From NCBI GenBank assembly GCA_963643035.1, contig CAVIKO010000006.1:1-64000 (forward strand): a stretch of 64,000 nucleotides of DNA. Direction: 5' to 3'. The position numbers and the translations under genes are program-made. The stretch's first letter is position 1. Each line of letters opens with the position of its first letter. Shown here one piece after another: positions 16,844 through 25,791 of this stretch. The notes beneath the pieces are model-generated. The model was not told the origin of the DNA. It searched no databases and saw nothing but the letters and a program-made list of their open reading frames with translations. The DNA is from UMGS1696 sp963643035. GTDB lineage: Bacteria; Bacillota; Clostridia; Oscillospirales; CAG-272.

Positions 16844-18250
16844 ATGGAAAAAACGAAATCTATGAAGCAAAACGCGACGCTGGATCTGACGCGTGGATCG
16901 ATTTTTCCGCTCATCATGCGGTTCTGCATACCGATCCTGCTCGGCAATCTGATGCAGCAGTTCTACAACATGGTAGATGCGGCGGTGGTGGGGAAATATG
17001 TCGGGACGAACGCGCTGGCGGCGGTCGGTGCGACGGGTTCGATTACGTTCCTGATCATCGGATTTGTGAACGGCTTATGCTCCGGCTTCTGCATTCCCCT
17101 GTCGCGGGCGTTTGGAGGGAACGACTGGAAGCTGCTCCGCCGTTGTCTGACGAACATCCTCTATCTGTCTGTCTTTTTTACGGCGGTACTGACAGTCGGG
17201 ACGAATCTCGGACTTCGATGGCTGCTGACGGTGATGAACACGCCGTCTGACATATTTGCGGATTCGCTGATCTATCTGCGCCTGCTGTTCTGTGGGATTG
17301 CGGCGACGGTATTCTACAATCTGACGGCGGGAATCATCCGCTCTCTGGGGAACAGCCGCACGCCTCTGATCGTACTGATGGCGGCGTCTGTGATGAATGT
17401 CATACTTGATCTGGTGTTTGTAATCTTGCTTCACCTCGATGTGATGGGAGTAGGGATCGCGACGGTGATTTCGCAGGTGTTTTCGGGAATCGCGTGTTTT
17501 GTCTACATACTAAAGACATACCCGGAACTGCGGATACAGGCGGACGAATGGGCATGGGACGGGAAGATCATCGTGCGGCTCCTGCTCTCCGGCTTGCCAA
17601 TGGCACTGCAGTATTCGATCACGGCGATCGGCTCGGTACTGGTGCAGGTGGCGATCAACGATCTCGGCTCGCTGTATGTGGCGTCTGTTACGGCGGCGGT
17701 GAAGGTACACAGCTTTGCGATTCTGCCGATGGATACGCTGGGCGCAACGATGGCGGTCTGGGCAGGGCAGAACCTGGGTGCGGGCGACACGGATCGGATC
17801 AAGGCGGGCATCCATTGCGGTATAAAGATCGCGGCGGTCTACGCGGTATTCATGGGCGCGGCGATGTTCTTCTTTGGAGAGTATGTGACGCTGGTATTTC
17901 TGGATCGCGGAGATCCGAATCTATCTGTTCTGATGGCGAACGCGCGAACGTATCTGCGGATCGACGCCTTCTTCTACTTCTTCCTCGGCGTTCTGAGTGT
18001 CTACCGCTTCTCCCTTCAGGGGCTGGAGCATGGGATTATCGCGATGTTTGCGGGACTGTTTGAGATGGCGGCGCGCAGCATCGTAGCGGTGGTATTCGCG
18101 GCAAAATACGGCTTTACAGCGATCTGTTTTGCGAATCCTGCCGCCTGGGTAGCCGCCTGCATTCTCCTGATTCCCGCCTACCTCTACATCATGCCCAAGG
18201 TTGTACGCTCTGTCCGGGCAAGGAAGAACGCGGAAAGCGCGGCTTCCTGA
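16844..18250 (+). CDS. MATE-family multidrug/toxin exporter
   Basis: 468 residues with 12 predicted membrane helices. The N-terminal LIMRFCIPILLGNLMQQFYNMVDAAVVGKYVG and the internal repeat (LLSGLPMALQYSITAIGS) are typical of NorM/DinF-like MATE transporters, which extrude cationic compounds with Na+ or H+. GCGAGGA precedes the ATG. Flanking R1 hairpins on both sides suggest a separate transcription unit. Confidence 0.9.
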   Translation: MEKTKSMKQNATLDLTRGSIFPLIMRFCIPILLGNLMQQFYNMVDAAVVGKYVGTNALAAVGATGSITFLIIGFVNGLCSGFCIPLSRAFGGNDWKLLRRCLTNILYLSVFFTAVLTVGTNLGLRWLLTVMNTPSDIFADSLIYLRLLFCGIAATVFYNLTAGIIRSLGNSRTPLIVLMAASVMNVILDLVFVILLHLDVMGVGIATVISQVFSGIACFVYILKTYPELRIQADEWAWDGKIIVRLLLSGLPMALQYSITAIGSVLVQVAINDLGSLYVASVTAAVKVHSFAILPMDTLGATMAVWAGQNLGAGDTDRIKAGIHCGIKIAAVYAVFMGAAMFFFGEYVTLVFLDRGDPNLSVLMANARTYLRIDAFFYFFLGVLSVYRFSLQGLEHGIIAMFAGLFEMAARSIVAVVFAAKYGFTAICFANPAAWVAACILLIPAYLYIMPKVVRSVRARKNAESAAS

Positions 18251-18290
18251 ATCCATGAATCCTTATCGAATAAAGCTTTTTGAAAGGGGG

Positions 18291-18328
18291 CCTAGGGAAA
18301 TCTTTTTTGAGAAAAAGATTTCCCCGGG
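18291..18328. repeat. Dispersed hairpin element R1 (copy b)
   Basis: GGGAAATCTTTTT (18295-18307) and AAAAAGATTTCCC (18312-18324) form a perfect 13-bp stem with a 4-base loop. The preceding AAGCTTTTTGAAAGGGGGCC matches the family consensus. It ends about 20 bases before the next start codon. Confidence 0.9.
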
Positions 18329-18343
18329 TATCTATAAAACACT

Positions 18344-19216
18344 ATGCATTACGAATCAGAACACCTGCCGTCGGAGCTGTTGGCGGCGCGGAAGCAGACG
18401 GGGTGCTGTTTCCGGCTGACGCTTACGAGCAAACAGGTGCTGCCGAACGAATTTCGAAATTTCTCCATGTTCAATCCGGAGAACATACTGGGCGGCTACG
18501 ATGAACGGTTTGACGAGCCTGCCGGGGTACTGGATACCATGCCGCCGGATCCGTCCCCGTTTGTTGATGACGGCGGTGGGGATGCGATTGTCGATGTGCT
18601 GCAGCGCGTATTGGATGAGGTGGCGACAGTGGACAGAGAGGATCCGGCGTTTGAGGACAAGATGCACGAGCTGTATCCGATGCTGGCGAAGGCGATGTTC
18701 TCCGGCGGTGACGAGTACACACATCGTATGTCCATGACGACAGAGGCGTTTCTGATCCCGCATGGAGACGGGTGGGAGCTGACCTACGCGGAACCGGAGG
18801 AAAACGAGATGGGAGAAACGACGACGCGGATCTGGCTTCCGGGACTGGATTCCGATGCGCTGACCAACGAAGGGTACGATGTCACGGATGGCGAAGAGGT
18901 GCTGCCTGGGGAAGTGCGGGAGAAATGTGCACACGCGGGCAAGACGATCCGGATACAGCGCAAGGGCGAGATGGAAAATATGCTCGTGATGACAGAGGGA
19001 AAACGGATCGTGACGGCGTACCACATCGCCAAGTGGGTCGAGCGCGCCATCGATCTGTGCGTATACGCGAGACGGCTGGACTGGAAGCTTGATCCGGAAC
19101 GCGGCGGAACGATTTTCATGGATTACATTGTAGAAATGCGCGGGATGGATCAGCAGAGATCCGTAATACGGCTTGATCTGCGGTCTTTCGCAAAATCGGA
19201 GGGGACAGGCAAATGA
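18344..19216 (+). CDS. DUF1934 (YwiB-like) beta-barrel protein with long N-terminal extension
   Basis: 290 residues. The C-terminal part (from about 125) looks like the DUF1934/YwiB lipocalin-like domain: RMSMTTEAF, WELTYAEPEENEMGETTTRIWL, IRIQRKGEMENMLVMTEGKR and the closing WKLDPERGGTIFMDY. Ordinary family members are about 140 residues, so the 120-residue acidic N-terminal part is extra and not recognised. No ribosome-binding site is seen at ATG 18344, which directly follows a hairpin; a start at 18467 is possible. It overlaps the next gene by 4 bases. Confidence 0.6.
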   Translation: MHYESEHLPSELLAARKQTGCCFRLTLTSKQVLPNEFRNFSMFNPENILGGYDERFDEPAGVLDTMPPDPSPFVDDGGGDAIVDVLQRVLDEVATVDREDPAFEDKMHELYPMLAKAMFSGGDEYTHRMSMTTEAFLIPHGDGWELTYAEPEENEMGETTTRIWLPGLDSDALTNEGYDVTDGEEVLPGEVREKCAHAGKTIRIQRKGEMENMLVMTEGKRIVTAYHIAKWVERAIDLCVYARRLDWKLDPERGGTIFMDYIVEMRGMDQQRSVIRLDLRSFAKSEGTGK

Positions 19217-19794
19217 AAGCGGATTGGAAGCCGGGAACGCTCCTCGCGCCGGTGCCGGTGGTGATGGTGTCAATGGCAGACGCGGCGGGGAAAGCAAATA
19301 TTCTCACCGTGGCGTGGACGGGTATCGTCTCATCGGATCCCGTAAAAGTATACATATCGGTGCGTCCGGAACGATATTCCTATCATATATTGAAAGAGAC
19401 AGGAGAATTCGTCATCAACGCTGTGAACGCAAAACTGGCGCGCGCGTGCGATTACTGCGGGATGGTCACGGGCAAAAAGGTCGATAAATTTGCCAAGTGC
19501 AGTCTCACAAAGGAACCGTCGAAGGTGGTGCGCTGTCCGCGGATCGGGGAAAGTCCGCTGTCCCTCGAATGCCGGGTGACGGACGTGCAGGATCACGGTG
19601 TACACCACATGTTTTTGGCGGAAGTCGTAAACGTGGCGGTGGACGATCGCTGCATGGACGAAAACGGATTTTTGGACCTCACCCGCGCCGGCCTGGTCTG
19701 CTACGCGCACGGACAGTACATGGCAGTCGGAGACGCGATCGGGAAATTTGGGTTCTCGATGAAAAAGGACGAGGTAAGAAGCAAAAAGAAATAA
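19213..19794 (+). CDS. Flavin reductase-like FMN-binding protein
   Basis: 193 residues, matching the flavin reductase/split-barrel family: KPGTLLAPVPVVMVSM, ILTVAWTGIVSSDPVKVYISVRPERYS, FVINAVNAKLARACDYCG with a Cys pair, and HHMFLAEV. It likely binds FMN and transfers electrons in anaerobic redox reactions. The ATGA overlap with the upstream DUF1934-like gene implies coupling. A K-rich tail ends the protein. Confidence 0.88.
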   Translation: MKADWKPGTLLAPVPVVMVSMADAAGKANILTVAWTGIVSSDPVKVYISVRPERYSYHILKETGEFVINAVNAKLARACDYCGMVTGKKVDKFAKCSLTKEPSKVVRCPRIGESPLSLECRVTDVQDHGVHHMFLAEVVNVAVDDRCMDENGFLDLTRAGLVCYAHGQYMAVGDAIGKFGFSMKKDEVRSKKK

Positions 19795-19797
19795 AAC

Positions 19798-19841
19798 AAC
19801 AGGCGACAGCCCGATTTCACTCGGTATATCGCCTGTTTTTT
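19798..19841. terminator. Bidirectional terminator
   Basis: AACAGGCGA (19798-19806) pairs perfectly with TCGCCTGTT (19829-19837), with an inner CCGA/TCGG stem, followed by T6. It separates the convergent flavin reductase and ABC-F genes. Confidence 0.85.
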
Positions 19842-21808
19842 CATTTCTCTTCTTCCGCGTTTGCCGCCAGAAACCGGTTCAGCGATTCCTCCTCTTCGTA
19901 CAGCTGCATGAGCCGGTCCTCCGCGGTCGTTTTTCGATCGGACAGCTCCGCGGCCTTGTGGTAATCCGTCGCGGCTTCCCCAAACAGCGCGTCGTCGATG
20001 TCGCAGATCTCCGTCTCCAGTCCGGCGATCTCCTTTTTGATCGTTACCGCGCGCCGCTGTGCCTGCCGGAGTTTCGCTGTCTCCTGCTTCCTGCGAAGGT
20101 ATTCCTCCTTCTGCGTCAACGCCTCGTCCGCTTTTTCTGCCCGCGCCGCGTCACTTTCCTCGCCCGGTTTGCCGCCCTGCGCGATGTATTCGTCATATGT
20201 GCCGTGGAAATCGCGAGACTGCCCCGGACCTGCCGCCAGATCGATGAACCGGGTTGCCAGCTTCCGCGTAAAATACCGGTCGTGCGATACGGCGAGGATC
20301 GTACCCTCAAACTGCATCAGCGCGTCTTCTAATGCCTCACGGGATCCGATGTCGAGGTGGTTCGTAGGCTCGTCCAGAATAAGAACGTTCATTTTCGACA
20401 GGATAAGCTTCGCCAGCGTCAGTCTTGCCCGTTCTCCGCCGGAGAGAATGCGCACCTCTTTCTCAATATCCTCGCCGACAAAGCGGAACAGGGCAAGGGT
20501 GTTGCGGATCTCCGTCTGTGTCAGATGCGGATACGCATTCCACAGCTCGTCGATCACGGTGTTTTCCTCGTTGAGATTCTGGTTTTCCTGATCGTAGTAG
20601 CCGATGGTCACATTGTAGCCGAATTCGATCTCCCCCGCCAGCGGCTCCAGCTGACCGAGCAGGAGCTTGATGAGCGTCGATTTGCCACAGCCGTTCGGCC
20701 CTGCGAAAAAGACGCGGTCGTGTTTCTTGATGAGAAACGACAGATCCCGGAAGAGGATGTTCGTACCAAAGCCCATCGTCAGTCCCTTGACGGAGAGAAC
20801 ATCGTTGCCGCTTTCCCCGGAGTTTTGCAGGGTGAAATGGATGTTCTTCGGCAGGTTCGCCGGACGCTCCACCTTTTCCATCCGGGCGAGCGCCTTTTCC
20901 CGGCTCTCTGCTGCGATGATGTTCCGCTCCCGATTCCACGCGCGCTGCTGCGCAATGTACGCCTCCTGCCGTGCGATCTCCTTCTGCTGATCCTCGTACC
21001 GCTTCATCTGCTCCCGCCGCCACTTTTCCTTTTCCGCGACGTACTGTGTATAGCTGCATTTGTACAGCCGTGCATGGGTGTTCTCGACTTCCAGGGTCTT
21101 GTTTGTCACCCGGTCGAGGAAATAGCGGTCATGACTGACCACCAGAAACGTCTTTTTGTACGACGACAGATGCTCCTCCAGCCACGTCATCGTGTCTGTG
21201 TCGAGATGGTTTGTCGGCTCGTCGAGAAGGAGTATGTCCGGCTCTCTGGATAAAAGGCGCGCCAGTGCCAATCGGGTACGCTGTCCGCCGCTCAGGGATG
21301 ACACCGGGAGACGGTGGTATTCCTCCCCGAAGCCGAGCTTGGATAAAAGACTCTGGCACCGCGATTTGTAGTATAGCCCACCGTCCGCGATAAATCGGTT
21401 GTTCATGGATGTGAATTCCCTCGTCCACTGCGCCATTTCCGCTTCTGTGCCGCCGGATTCAAGGTTTGCCTGCAATTCCGCAAGCCGCTTCTCCATCCGG
21501 CACAGCTCCGGAAAAATCGCGTACATCTGTCCGAGAACCGTTTCATCCTGGGGGGTGCCGTCGATGGAGAGAATCCGGAACGCGTCGTCCTGATGGAGCA
21601 TTCCCACCGTCTTGCTCTTCCCGATTGTCACCGTCCCCTCGTCCGCCGGATATTCGCCCACGAGCAGCTTGAACAGCGTGGATTTTCCGCTGCCGTTCAC
21701 GCCGACAATGCCGAGGTGATCCCCCTCCTCCAGGGAAAACGTGATATTATCCAAAATTGTGCGGGTTCCGATTCGATACGAAAGCCCGCTTGCGCTGAGT
21801 GCAATCAT
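19841..21808 (-). CDS. ABC-F family ATPase (ribosome-associated, duplicated ABC)
   Basis: 655 residues with two ABC domains and no membrane part. Domain 1: GVNGSGKSTLFKLL, LSGGQRTRLALARLL, LDEPTNHLD. Linker rich in charged residues (about 240-310). Domain 2: GPNGCGKSTLIKLL, LSGGERARLTLAKLI, LDEPTNHLD. A C-terminal coiled coil (about 545-655) follows. ABC-F proteins act on the ribosomal E site; some give antibiotic protection, others are translation factors like Uup/EttA. The C-terminal coiled coil points to the Uup-like branch, but subtype is not certain. Confidence 0.9.
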   Translation of the reverse strand: MIALSASGLSYRIGTRTILDNITFSLEEGDHLGIVGVNGSGKSTLFKLLVGEYPADEGTVTIGKSKTVGMLHQDDAFRILSIDGTPQDETVLGQMYAIFPELCRMEKRLAELQANLESGGTEAEMAQWTREFTSMNNRFIADGGLYYKSRCQSLLSKLGFGEEYHRLPVSSLSGGQRTRLALARLLSREPDILLLDEPTNHLDTDTMTWLEEHLSSYKKTFLVVSHDRYFLDRVTNKTLEVENTHARLYKCSYTQYVAEKEKWRREQMKRYEDQQKEIARQEAYIAQQRAWNRERNIIAAESREKALARMEKVERPANLPKNIHFTLQNSGESGNDVLSVKGLTMGFGTNILFRDLSFLIKKHDRVFFAGPNGCGKSTLIKLLLGQLEPLAGEIEFGYNVTIGYYDQENQNLNEENTVIDELWNAYPHLTQTEIRNTLALFRFVGEDIEKEVRILSGGERARLTLAKLILSKMNVLILDEPTNHLDIGSREALEDALMQFEGTILAVSHDRYFTRKLATRFIDLAAGPGQSRDFHGTYDEYIAQGGKPGEESDAARAEKADEALTQKEEYLRRKQETAKLRQAQRRAVTIKKEIAGLETEICDIDDALFGEAATDYHKAAELSDRKTTAEDRLMQLYEEEESLNRFLAANAEEEK

Positions 21809-21827
21809 AAATAGATAGAGAAATATG

Positions 21828-21870
21828 CCGGGAAAACTCGCATTTCCGATGGAGTTTTCCCGGCACTCCT
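21828..21870 (-). terminator. Hairpin terminator of the TPM gene
   Basis: CCGGGAAAACTC and GAGTTTTCCCGG form a perfect 12-bp stem; on the minus strand a moderately T-rich stretch follows. It lies just after the TPM-protein stop. Confidence 0.7.
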
Positions 21871-21895
21871 TTCCGTGATATTCGCCGGAGAACCG

Positions 21896-23086
21896 TCATT
21901 GATAGGGGTCGTAACTCTGATTCGGGTTCCGCCGTCCTCCGTTTTGCCGGTTCCCTCCGTTTGTGCGCGACTGTCCCTGTGGCTGGGAATGTGCATACGG
22001 ATCGCCGTACTGTCTGCCACTGCCGTATTCCTGCCCGCCGCGATAGGAATTTTGCCCGCGATATTGCCCGTTTTGGCTCGGATAGGCATTCCCGGTTTCG
22101 GGGTATTGTCTGTTTTGCTGCGGATAGTTATTCTCGCGATACTGCCCGTTCTGTTGCTTGCCGGCTGTGTTGGGATTCCGTCTCGGTCTGCTGTATTCGT
22201 CATAACCGCTGCTATAGCCAGTATTATAACCGTTGTCATAGCCGTCGTATTGCTGCGGTCTGTGCTGTCCCCGATTCTGGTGTTCATTTCCGGGGCGCGG
22301 TCCGTACAGACGCTCATCGTAGTTGTTTCCAACCGCGTAATGCGGCGCATCGTGCCGACGCAGTATGTACGTCCGGAAGATCTGCATCGCCGTGTCGTTG
22401 AACAGAGCAGCGACAAACAACCCACCGACTGCTACCGCCGCGATGAGAATGATCCACAGAATCACCTTAAAGAAGATTCCGATCCCGCGCACAAATCCGC
22501 TTGTCTTCTCACCGGTGACGGGATTGCCGTCCGCGTCCGTTTCCGCTGTCGTCTCCGCAGTGTTCTCCGCATCGCCGCCGACTGTCGTGCCTGTTACAGG
22601 AAGATTCGCCGTCATGAATTCGTCCAGCTTCAGAATCGTTTTCATTACGCCGCGATCCGTGTTTCCTGTATCGAAATCTTCCTCCAGATAATTTGAGAAG
22701 ATGTCCTTCAATACCTCGGTCGTCACAATGTCGTCGATGTCAACGCTCTGTACGCCGAAATAATTTTTGTTCCCACGGTCGATCACAAGCAGTACGCCGT
22801 CGCTCATGTTCCAGTCCGAAAATACGTTGCGTGCATAGGACGCAATGTCCTCATCCCCTGTGGAATCCACAATGCAGACGGCGATGCGCGCCCCGCGCGT
22901 CGCGTAGAGCGTTTTGTTCGCTTCCACTAAGGCGTCCTTTGTCGTTGTGGACAGCACGCCGCTTTCGTCCGATACGTAGTCCACCGGCTGCGGATACGCC
23001 GCGAGAATCGGGAAAGCCAAAAAGATTGTCAAAAGCAGCGCGAGGATGGAAATCCCCAGACACCGCTTCGTTGCAGTTTGTACCAT
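21896..23086 (-). CDS. TPM-domain membrane protein with Q/N/Y/G-rich tail
   Basis: 396 residues. A signal segment (about 10-30) precedes an extracytoplasmic TPM domain (VDYVSDESGVLS ... GARIAVCIVDSTGDEDIASYARNVF ... DGVLLVIDRGNKNYFGVQ), then a TM helix (about 200-230). The last about 145 residues are low complexity, rich in Q, N, Y, G, R and P (NGQYRENNYPQQNRQYPE). TPM domains occur in phosphatase-like and photosystem-repair proteins; function here is unknown. AAGGAGG precedes the ATG. The neighbour telA is often near TPM genes in Firmicutes. Confidence 0.85.
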   Translation of the reverse strand: MVQTATKRCLGISILALLLTIFLAFPILAAYPQPVDYVSDESGVLSTTTKDALVEANKTLYATRGARIAVCIVDSTGDEDIASYARNVFSDWNMSDGVLLVIDRGNKNYFGVQSVDIDDIVTTEVLKDIFSNYLEEDFDTGNTDRGVMKTILKLDEFMTANLPVTGTTVGGDAENTAETTAETDADGNPVTGEKTSGFVRGIGIFFKVILWIILIAAVAVGGLFVAALFNDTAMQIFRTYILRRHDAPHYAVGNNYDERLYGPRPGNEHQNRGQHRPQQYDGYDNGYNTGYSSGYDEYSRPRRNPNTAGKQQNGQYRENNYPQQNRQYPETGNAYPSQNGQYRGQNSYRGGQEYGSGRQYGDPYAHSQPQGQSRTNGGNRQNGGRRNPNQSYDPYQ

Positions 23087-23224
23087 TGTATATCCTCCTT
23101 CACCGCATGCCGCGTGTGTGAGACTCTTTTGAAAATGGGGGAAGTGCAGAAGTTTTGGTTAAGTCATGCAAAAATCCCAAACCCGGAACGAAAGGCGAGT
23201 ACCAAAGGGTATCCTGCACTATTG

Positions 23225-23323
23225 GTGAGCACACGGACTTGCACAAACTATATCCAAGCCCCTTTTTCATAAAAGTTTTGTTGGAGCTGGAACGAACAAG
23301 TTCGTTCTCAAAAGCGACCGTTT
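23225..23323. repeat. Dispersed repeat element (inverted E5 fragment plus R2)
   Basis: GGACTTGCACAAACTATATCC is the reverse of the ATATAGTTTGTGCAAGTCC motif found at 47096 and 49394. It is followed by CATAAAAGTTTTG and then a stretch from GGAGCTGG to GCGACCG (23283-23321) that is nearly identical to 53681-53720 and contains the stem GAACGAA/TTCGTTC. Confidence 0.85.
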
Positions 23324-23334
23324 CCCGCGTCCCT

Positions 23335-24513
23335 TTAGCCGCGCATACCGATCAGCTTGGATTTCAACTCGGATTCGATACGGTTCAGCTCCGCTTCGGC
23401 AGCTACACGCTTTTCGCGTCCTTCCTTTTGGATTGCCGCTATATCGTCGAGGGTTGCGATCAGTTCCGCGTTCGTGTTCGTCAGCGTTTCAATGTCCACA
23501 ATGCCGCGCTCCGATTCACGGGTAACGTCCACTGTCGCCTGGTGCAGCGCTGCCGCGTTCTTTTTTAAGAGCTCATTCGTCATGTCCGTGACTGCCCGCT
23601 GCGCCTCCATCGCCTGACGGGAATGCTCGATGCCCATCGCGATTACCATCTGGCTCTTCCACAGCGGCAGCGTGTTCATGATGACTGTCTGGATCTTCTC
23701 CGTCATCATTGTGTCGTTGTTTTGGACGAGACGGATCTGCGGTGCCATCTGGATTGACACCATCCGCGTCAATTCCAGATCGTGGATCTTCCGCTCGAAG
23801 CGGACGCACTGTTCCGCGAAATCGTTCGCCGCCTGCGCATCCTCCGGCAGACCGCTCTTCTGCGCCTTTTCCTGGAGCGCGGTAAGCGTCACCTCGCGCT
23901 CATGCGCCAGTTTCTTTTTCCCTGCCAAAATGTACATCGACAGTTCCTTGAAGTACGTCATATTTACCTCGTACAGGTTGTCGAACATCGCGATGTCCTT
24001 GAGCAGCGTGATCTGGTGGTTTTGCAGGATCCCGGAAATTTCGTTCACGCTGTCCTCCACCTTGTCGTACTTCACCTTCAGGTTTTCCAGCTTCCGCTTC
24101 GTGTTCTTGAAGATTCCAAGGAAGCCCTTGTCCGATTCGTCTGCCTCCTCGTTCATCTCCTTGAGCTGCCCGATCAGATTCGTGATCATCGTGCCGACCT
24201 CGCTGAAGTCCTTGTTGCGCACGCCGTTCAGGGCAGTGTCGGAGAAATCCGCGATCTTCTTCTGGGCGGATGTGCCGAAGCTGAGGATTGTCGAGGAGTC
24301 CGTGATGTCGATCTTCTCGGAAAAGTCGTCGATCATCTTTCGCTCTTCCGGCGTGAAACTCGATTCGTCAAGCGGTGCAACGGTTTTTTCTTCTTCAGTC
24401 GCGAGAGTCGGGGAGGGGGCGGCGGGAGTTTCGGCTGGGGCCTGTGCGGCTGCTGCGGAACCCATCGGGTTCAGTGTCAGTTCGATTTTCGGTGTGGATT
24501 CATTGTTTGTCAT
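23335..24513 (-). CDS. telA: Toxic anion resistance protein TelA
   Basis: 392 residues, alpha-helical, no membrane helix. A low-complexity Ala/Pro/Thr/Glu N-terminus (about 1-55) precedes the TelA domain (FSEKIDITDSSTILSFGTSAQKKIADFSD, FKNTKRKLENLKVKYDKVEDSVNEI, MVSIQMAPQIRLVQNNDTMMTEKIQ, LPLWKSQMVIAM). The family is linked to tellurite and cell-envelope stress, with no defined biochemical activity. It follows a membrane protein gene by 39 bp and is likely co-transcribed with it. Confidence 0.93.
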   Translation of the reverse strand: MTNNESTPKIELTLNPMGSAAAAQAPAETPAAPSPTLATEEEKTVAPLDESSFTPEERKMIDDFSEKIDITDSSTILSFGTSAQKKIADFSDTALNGVRNKDFSEVGTMITNLIGQLKEMNEEADESDKGFLGIFKNTKRKLENLKVKYDKVEDSVNEISGILQNHQITLLKDIAMFDNLYEVNMTYFKELSMYILAGKKKLAHEREVTLTALQEKAQKSGLPEDAQAANDFAEQCVRFERKIHDLELTRMVSIQMAPQIRLVQNNDTMMTEKIQTVIMNTLPLWKSQMVIAMGIEHSRQAMEAQRAVTDMTNELLKKNAAALHQATVDVTRESERGIVDIETLTNTNAELIATLDDIAAIQKEGREKRVAAEAELNRIESELKSKLIGMRG

Positions 24514-24552
24514 ACGCTATCTATACCTCGTGCGCGGTGCAGTATCCGCGTT

Positions 24553-25491
24553 TCAATTTTCGTCTGTTGAGTTCGTTTCTTCGTTTGCGGTCGTGCTATC
24601 CGCCGCAGGATCATCCGTATCCTCCGCAGCTGTGCCGCCTTTCTTCTTCTTTTTCTTATCATCGTCCCCGGATACAAACGGAGCGCGATAGGGGCAGAAC
24701 AGTGCAGGGAGGGTCACGGCGCGATAAAGCGCGAGGAGTCCGGTGGCAAGAAGAGCAGCAAACCAGAGCGGATCGGTATCCGCATTCTGGGCGAATCGGC
24801 AGCCTGTGAGGGTGTACACCGTGTGGGCAAGACCGATCCCGCTGGACAGGACGGCGGCAGTTCCGTTTGCAAACGCGGAGAAGGAGGCAGTGGCGTATCC
24901 GGTGCCGATGCGGTCGCGCGCTTCTGCGAGAAAGAAGAGGAGAACGCCAATGGTCGCGAGCGTTTCGAGATGACGCGCCGGAGCGTTGAGGGGGAGTGTG
25001 GCATCAAAGTACTGCCGGAACAGCTGGGTGATTGCCGAAAGCGCACTGCCGAGAGCGAGCCAGAACGTTGCCTGTGCGGTTTTTTCCGGCGCGATGCCGA
25101 TGCAGAGAAAGTATGCTGCCGGAAAGACGAGCATGGCGGCAGCGGCAATTTCGAGCTTATCGGGCGCATCGAATGTCAGCGCGCTGCGTACACAGACCGC
25201 GAGATATAGCACGGCGGCGAACAGAGCGAAAAAGGCAGTGCATCTGTTGTCTGTCGGTGTGCCGGACAGAGAGACCTTCCTGTGGGTTACGCCCCACATG
25301 GCGACAGCGCACAGTACCCCGATGGCAAGCAGCACACAGGCGGCAAGAAACAAAATCGAGCCGGATTCAAAATACGCAATCTCCGTGTTGTAGGCGAATC
25401 GATAGGCGCAAAAGAGCAGCGCGCCGGCAGGCAGACCGGCAAACGCGCCCAATCGCCATCCCCACCGCGCTTTCTCTGTTTGTGTTTCCAT
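24553..25491 (-). CDS. Polytopic membrane protein, unknown function
   Basis: 312 residues with about eight hydrophobic helices and a hydrophilic C-terminal tail (GDDDKKKKKKGG, then acidic/Thr-rich) that probably lies in the cytoplasm. I recognise no family. It is the first gene of an operon with telA, behind a good sigma-A promoter, so a role in envelope stress alongside TelA is a reasonable guess only. Confidence 0.75.
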   Translation of the reverse strand: METQTEKARWGWRLGAFAGLPAGALLFCAYRFAYNTEIAYFESGSILFLAACVLLAIGVLCAVAMWGVTHRKVSLSGTPTDNRCTAFFALFAAVLYLAVCVRSALTFDAPDKLEIAAAAMLVFPAAYFLCIGIAPEKTAQATFWLALGSALSAITQLFRQYFDATLPLNAPARHLETLATIGVLLFFLAEARDRIGTGYATASFSAFANGTAAVLSSGIGLAHTVYTLTGCRFAQNADTDPLWFAALLATGLLALYRAVTLPALFCPYRAPFVSGDDDKKKKKKGGTAAEDTDDPAADSTTANEETNSTDEN

Positions 25492-25525
25492 GAGCCAACC
25501 TCCGCATTTTATATTCTACCTTAAT

Positions 25526-25554
25526 ATAATACCACAACCCTTTCGAATATGCAA
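25526..25554 (-). promoter_or_regulatory. Sigma-A promoter of the membrane protein-telA operon
   Basis: On the minus strand TTGCAT (25554-25549), 17-bp spacer, TATTAT (25531-25526). Confidence 0.8.
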
Positions 25555-25756
25555 GAGGAAATCCCCTGTTTTCAAGGATTTTTAAAGAATGTTCGGGAAA
25601 CAGGAGAACGGGAACTGGGGAAAGCCGCTTTTTGCGGGTTTTCTGACTGTTTTTTTGGTTTTCGCCAATGGATTGCCGCCTCCCTTTTGTTGGTATATTG
25701 CACAATTCGCGGTGCTGCATTTCTTGAAATTTCTCTTTTTCCCATTGAAATATGAC

Positions 25757-25785
25757 TTGATTTCTCATGGGAAGTATGGTACAAT
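25757..25785 (+). promoter_or_regulatory. Sigma-A promoter of the S10 operon
   Basis: TTGATT at 25757-25762, 17-bp spacer, TACAAT at 25780-25785. The predicted transcript has a leader of about 460 nt before rpsJ. Confidence 0.8.
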
Positions 25786-25791
25786 AATATC

